Positions 60,309-64,000 of a stretch of 64,000 bases of DNA are shown piece after piece (position 1 is the stretch's first letter; each line of letters starts with the position of its first letter). The notes under the pieces were generated by a model that ran no database searches, was not told the DNA's origin, and worked only from the letters and a program-made list of their open reading frames with translations. Origin of the DNA: Ruminococcus sp. Phil11 (GTDB lineage Bacteria > Bacillota > Clostridia > Oscillospirales > Ruminococcaceae); the NCBI GenBank assembly GCA_001940925.1, contig MSGZ01000042.1:66970-130969 (forward strand), written 5' to 3'. A program made the translations under genes and the position numbers.

Positions 60309-60743
60309 ATGTCCAAAATTACCAGACGCGAAATCCGTGACAGCGCAATGAAGCTGCTGTTTGAAATGACCCTGCGCGACGATCCCGTGGAAGTGCTCTA
60401 CGAGATCGCGGAGGAGATCGACGAGATCATTGTCGATGACGATGTCCGTGCCCTTGTGGACGGTACGCTTGCGCATCAGGACGAGATCGACGCCCTGATC
60501 CAGAAGTACAGCCCGAAGCGCAGCATCAACCGCATTGCAAAGCTCTCGCTTGCGATCCTGCGGCTTGCGGTGTACGAGATCCTCTACGACGATCTGACGC
60601 CGACGAACGCCGCGATCAGCGAAGCCGTGCTGCTCGCGGAAAACTACTCCTACAATGAGGAGGATGTCCGCTTCATCAACGGACTGCTCGGCGCATTCGC
60701 AAGAGCACAGAGCAAGGAACAGCCGGACGGCAGCGCATCATGA
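60309..60743 (+). CDS. nusB: Transcription antitermination factor NusB
   Basis: A 144-residue all-helical RNA-binding protein acting with NusE in rRNA antitermination. SKITRREIRDSAMKLLFEM and NRIAKLSLAILRLAVYEIL match the family. It overlaps the next gene by 4 bases. Confidence 0.95.
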   Translation: MSKITRREIRDSAMKLLFEMTLRDDPVEVLYEIAEEIDEIIVDDDVRALVDGTLAHQDEIDALIQKYSPKRSINRIAKLSLAILRLAVYEILYDDLTPTNAAISEAVLLAENYSYNEEDVRFINGLLGAFARAQSKEQPDGSAS

Positions 60744-61702
60744 AGCTGCTCGGCATAGACACCAGCAATTATACGACATCCTGCGCGTGGTACGATCCCG
60801 ATGCGCAGACGATGCTGCAGCGCAAGCAGCTCCTGCCCGTTCCGGCAGGACAGGCAGGGCTCCGGCAGAGTGACGCTGTCTTTCACCACACCCGTCAGCT
60901 CCCCGCGCTGATCGAGCGGCTTGCTGAAGATGCAGGCGGCGCGCTGATGCCGCAGGCGGTCGGCGTATCCGTGTCCCCGCGCTCCGCGGAGGGCTCCTAT
61001 ATGCCATGCTTTTTAGCCGGTGCCGGTTCCGCAAGGATCCTTGCGGCGGCAGCGCATATCCCGCTGCACCAGACCTCGCACCAGATGGGGCATATCCTTG
61101 CCGCGCTGTATTCGGCAGGCTGTCTTTCGTGGTTAAAGCCCGATGCCGCACCGTTTCTCGCATTCCATGTCAGCGGCGGCACGACCGACTGCGTGAAATG
61201 TACGCCGGATGCGGAGAATGTGCTGCTGATCGAGCCGGTCTCCGAATCGCTTGATCTGAAAGCGGGACAGGCTGTTGACCGCGTCGGGCTGATGCTCGGA
61301 CTGCAGTTTCCCTGCGGTGCTGCACTCGAACAGCTTGCGATGCAGAGCAGCAGCACCGCAAAGATGCAGGTGCATCTGAAGGACGGCTGCTGTTCGCTTT
61401 CGGGGCTGCAGAATCAGTGCGAACAGATGCTGAAAAAGCAGGTCCCCGCCGCCAATATCGCAAGATACTGCCTGAACTCGATCGCCGCCGTGCTGGCTGC
61501 GATGACAAAGGATGCCGCAAAGCAGAACGGCGATCCGGCCGTGCTGTATGCAGGCGGCGTGCTGTCTGATAAGCTGATTCAGGATGCGCTTGCGAAGCTG
61601 CCGCTGCAAACCGCATTTGCAGAGCCTGCATTTTCCTGCGACAATGCAGCAGGCATCGCGGTTTACGCCGCACGGAAGGAGCTGCCGTCATGTCTATTCT
61701 GA
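60740..61702 (+). CDS. TsaD/Kae1-family paralogue (M22-like)
   Basis: A 320-residue ASKHA-fold protein of the TsaD/Kae1 family: LGIDTSNYTTSCA at the N-terminus, the metal-binding SHQMGHILAAL (H-x3-H) and FHVSGGTTDCV. It is shorter than TsaD and differs from it through the middle, so it is probably the paralogue often found between nusB and xseA in Clostridia, rather than the t6A synthase itself. Function unknown. It overlaps nusB (4 bases) and xseA (13 bases). Confidence 0.8.
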   Translation: MKLLGIDTSNYTTSCAWYDPDAQTMLQRKQLLPVPAGQAGLRQSDAVFHHTRQLPALIERLAEDAGGALMPQAVGVSVSPRSAEGSYMPCFLAGAGSARILAAAAHIPLHQTSHQMGHILAALYSAGCLSWLKPDAAPFLAFHVSGGTTDCVKCTPDAENVLLIEPVSESLDLKAGQAVDRVGLMLGLQFPCGAALEQLAMQSSSTAKMQVHLKDGCCSLSGLQNQCEQMLKKQVPAANIARYCLNSIAAVLAAMTKDAAKQNGDPAVLYAGGVLSDKLIQDALAKLPLQTAFAEPAFSCDNAAGIAVYAARKELPSCLF

Positions 61703-62904
61703 CCGTCAGCCAGCTGAACCGCTACGTCGCGTTCCGCCTGCAGGAGGACGCGAAGCTCCGCGGCATTCTGCTGCGCGGCGAGATCGCCAATTTTACAAGA
61801 AATTTCCGTTCCGGCCACTGTTATTTCAGCGTCCGGGACGAAGAAGCTTCGGTCAAGGCCGTGATGTTCCGCTCAAATGCGGACAGGCTCCGCTTTGAAC
61901 CGGAAAACGGGATGCATGTGATCTTACAGGGCACGGTGACGCTCTATGAGCGGGACGGTGCCTATCAGATCAATGTGACCGATATTCAGCCGGACGGCGT
62001 CGGTGCGCAGGCGCTTGCTTTGCAGCAGCGGCGCGAAAAGCTTGCAAAGCTTGGCTATTTTGCTGCGGAGCGCAAGCGTCCGGTACCGCCGCTGCCGAAG
62101 AAGATCGGCATTGTGACCTCACGCAGCGGCGCGGCACTGCATGATATGCTGCAGATTCTGGAACGGCGGTTCCCGATCAGCAGCGTCTGCATTTATCCGG
62201 CACTCGTGCAGGGCGACGATGCCCCTGCTTCGATCGCGGAGGCACTTCGCACAGCCGGGTCGGACGGCTGCGATGTGATCCTCATGGGACGCGGCGGCGG
62301 ATCGAATGAGGATCTTTCCGCATTCCAGTCCGAGGAGGTCGCGGATGCGGTGTTCCGCTCGCCGGTACCGGTCATCAGTGCGGTCGGACATGAGACCGAC
62401 CACTGCATCGCCGACGAGGTCGCTGACCTGCGCGCCCCGACGCCCTCTGCGGCGGCGGAGCTGGCTGTCCCTGACAAAAGCGTCCTGACCGCCGCGATCC
62501 GCGCACAGGCCGAACGCGCTGAACGCGCCCTGACTGCCCTGACCGATGCAAAAGCCGCGGCACTCCGCGAACTTCAGAACCGGTTAAAGCAGCAGGATCC
62601 GACCTTCGCGATCACAAGGCAGCAGGACAGGCTCTCTGCCCTCCGCGTCCGTCTTGACCATGCCGCGGAGAAAAAGCTTGCTGCCGATACACAGGCACTT
62701 GCGCTGCTGCTGAACCGCATCGAGGCGGTCAGTCCGGTCGCGGTGCTGCAGCGCGGCTATGCGCTGGTCTATCACGATGAAAAGCTTGTGCGAGATGCCG
62801 CTTCGCTCCATGCGGGCGACCCGCTGGAGATCCGGCTCGCAAACGGAACCGTCACCGCATCGGTCACGGGTATCCGGAAGGGAGATACATCAGATGAACT
62901 TTGA
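61690..62904 (+). CDS. xseA: Exodeoxyribonuclease VII large subunit
   Basis: A 404-residue nuclease subunit. An N-terminal OB-fold (about 1-105, GEIANFTRNFRSGHCYF) is followed by the catalytic domain with IGIVTSRSGAALHD, LMGRGGGSNEDL and VISAVGHETDHCIADEVADLRAPTPS, then a coiled-coil region. Length matches the Firmicutes form. Start ATG 61690 lies in the end of the TsaD-like gene; xseB overlaps its end by 11 bases. Confidence 0.96.
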   Translation: MSILTVSQLNRYVAFRLQEDAKLRGILLRGEIANFTRNFRSGHCYFSVRDEEASVKAVMFRSNADRLRFEPENGMHVILQGTVTLYERDGAYQINVTDIQPDGVGAQALALQQRREKLAKLGYFAAERKRPVPPLPKKIGIVTSRSGAALHDMLQILERRFPISSVCIYPALVQGDDAPASIAEALRTAGSDGCDVILMGRGGGSNEDLSAFQSEEVADAVFRSPVPVISAVGHETDHCIADEVADLRAPTPSAAAELAVPDKSVLTAAIRAQAERAERALTALTDAKAAALRELQNRLKQQDPTFAITRQQDRLSALRVRLDHAAEKKLAADTQALALLLNRIEAVSPVAVLQRGYALVYHDEKLVRDAASLHAGDPLEIRLANGTVTASVTGIRKGDTSDEL

Positions 62905-63091
62905 AGAAGGAATGCGGCAGCTTGCTGAGATCGCGGAAAAGCTCGAAGCAGGCGGCCTGCCGCTGGAGGAAGCCGTGCGGCTATACGGCGAGGGCGCAAA
63001 GCTCGCCGAAAGCTGCCAGAAGGAGCTTGAACAGGCAAAGCTGACGGTTTCCGAATACACAAAGCCTGCCGCAGAACCGGCAAATACCTGA
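62894..63091 (+). CDS. xseB: Exodeoxyribonuclease VII small subunit
   Basis: A 65-residue helical-hairpin subunit, NFEEGMRQLAEIAEKLEAGG...LEEAVRLYGEG, binding the XseA coiled coil. ATG 62894 follows AAGGGAG and overlaps xseA by 11 bases. Normal length. Confidence 0.95.
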   Translation: MNFEEGMRQLAEIAEKLEAGGLPLEEAVRLYGEGAKLAESCQKELEQAKLTVSEYTKPAAEPANT

Positions 63092-63132
63092 AACGCAGCG
63101 GCATACCCCGTGTATGCCGGACGGAGAAGAAA

Positions 63133-64000
63133 ATGAACAGAGAACGTCTAATCACGGCGACGCCCGTTCCTGAGCTTCGGAACATGAAGCTGCCGGACGA
63201 TCTGCAGAAGCTGACGCTCCCCCAATGCGAAGCACTGTGCGAAAAGATCCGCAAGCTGCTGATCGACACAGTGCTGCAGACAGGCGGACATCTGTCCTCC
63301 AATCTGGGCGTGGTGGAGCTGACGCTCGCGCTGCACCGGCACTTTCATTCCCCGCAGGACAGGCTCGTCTGGGATGTCGGGCATCAGGCCTATGTCCACA
63401 AGATCCTGACCGGACGCGCCGGAAGACTTCCGGAGCTCAGACAGGAGAACGGCCTTGCCGGCTTCCCGAAGCCCTCGGAATCCGTGCATGATACTTTTAT
63501 CACCGGCCACAGCAGCACTGCTGTCTCCGCGGCCTTCGGCATGGCGGAAGCAATGCGGATGTCCGGCGATACAACGCATTATGCGGTCGCGGTCGTCGGC
63601 GACGGTGCGATGACCGGCGGCATGGTATACGAGGGACTCAACAATGCCGGCAAAACGAAAACGAACCTGATCGTCATTCTCAATGACAACAATCAGGCGA
63701 TCTCGAAAAACACCGGCGCGATCGCAAAATATCTGACAAGGATCCGCAGCAGCTCCGACTATGTCCGCGCGAAGTGGAAGGTCGAGAGCGTCATCCGCAA
63801 GACGCCGGCGATCGGCGATATGCTTGCGGTCAAGCTGAAAAATACAAAGGACAGAATGCGCCACAACCTCGTGCAGTCCACGATTTTCGAGGATCTCGGC
63901 TTTGTGTATCTGGGACCCGTGGACGGCCACGATATGGAGGCACTGGACGATGTGCTCGAAGTCGCGAAAAGCTACCGCAGACCCGTTCTCGTCCATGTCA
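63133..64000 (+). CDS. dxs: 1-deoxy-D-xylulose-5-phosphate synthase (partial)
   Basis: The first 289 codons of Dxs, which runs off the right edge. It condenses pyruvate and glyceraldehyde 3-phosphate in the first step of the MEP isoprenoid pathway. N-terminal TPP domain: GGHLSSNLGVVELTLALH, WDVGHQAYVHKILTGR, FITGHSSTAVSAAFG and GDGAMTGGMVYEGLNN (Mg-TPP motif), then LNDNNQAISKNTGAI and YLGPVDGHD. ATG 63133 follows GGAGAAG. It lies 41 bases after xseB, the usual clostridial order. Confidence 0.95.
   Translation, partial: MNRERLITATPVPELRNMKLPDDLQKLTLPQCEALCEKIRKLLIDTVLQTGGHLSSNLGVVELTLALHRHFHSPQDRLVWDVGHQAYVHKILTGRAGRLPELRQENGLAGFPKPSESVHDTFITGHSSTAVSAAFGMAEAMRMSGDTTHYAVAVVGDGAMTGGMVYEGLNNAGKTKTNLIVILNDNNQAISKNTGAIAKYLTRIRSSSDYVRAKWKVESVIRKTPAIGDMLAVKLKNTKDRMRHNLVQSTIFEDLGFVYLGPVDGHDMEALDDVLEVAKSYRRPVLVHV

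Noticed and set aside
63148..63996. Minus-strand frame at the right edge
   Set aside because: Antisense of dxs, whose TPP-binding motifs are unmistakable.
1..64000. tRNA, rRNA, insertion sequences and prophage genes
   Set aside because: No cloverleaf, rRNA core, transposase or integrase sequence was recognised on reading both strands.

Overview
The window (about 55% G+C by eye) reads as chromosome of a cellulosome-forming Ruminococcus-like member of the Oscillospiraceae (Clostridia). Three proteins carry type I dockerin repeats, one of them fused to a cohesin. Ribosome binding sites are AGGAGG-type, and promoters are of the sigma-A kind (TTGnnn, 17-base spacer, TATAAT, often TGnTATAAT). A complete spoIIIA locus and Gram-positive gene orders (prfA-sua5, nusB-xseA-xseB-dxs) fit the same assignment. 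No tRNA, rRNA, insertion sequence, prophage or CRISPR array was seen.

Layout. 1-16.5 kb: secreted and cellulosomal genes (a partial secreted protein, a GH43-CBM6-dockerin-CE1 enzyme, a small dockerin-cohesin scaffoldin, an LRR-cysteine peptidase-dockerin protein, a GH25 lysozyme) interleaved with a Ktr potassium channel pair, an ECF sigma/anti-sigma pair, prfA-sua5 and an aquaporin. 16.5-25.6 kb: two small unknowns, then xpt with a BmpA-type nucleoside ABC importer, and a sodium/amino acid symporter. 25.6-36.7 kb: an FAD oxidoreductase, a 59-residue unknown protein, an ABC-2 exporter operon containing an AAC(3)-family acetyltransferase, a ChvE/GguAB-type sugar ABC importer and a corrinoid adenosyltransferase. 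36.7-43.6 kb: an orphan CARF-domain protein resembling Csm6, acylphosphatase, and a SAM-byproduct operon (ahcY, coiled-coil protein, punA, unknown, mtaD). 43.7-53.4 kb: a long same-strand run with pncB, a GH26-like hydrolase, a HAD phosphatase, a lipoprotein, iorAB, paaK, a lipoprotein and an ACT protein. 53.6-64 kb: a zinc-ribbon protein, a YhfC-like protease, spoIIIAA-AH, an Asp23 protein, nusB, a TsaD-like paralogue, xseAB and the start of dxs.

How it works together. The first part builds and probably senses extracellular plant-polysaccharide breakdown. The xylF-like importer takes up released monosaccharides, and the xpt/nup and ahcY/punA/mtaD groups recycle purines and SAM by-products. 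iorAB-paaK-ACT handles aryl 2-oxo acids and aryl-CoA.

The most unusual items are the CARF protein, which has an acidic linker, an apparently dead HEPN-like site, a perfect consensus promoter and no CRISPR context, and the repeated placement of stem-loops or intrinsic terminators directly at transcription starts (ECF sigma gene, xpt, Na+ symporter and others). All function calls come from reading motifs by eye; no database search was run.
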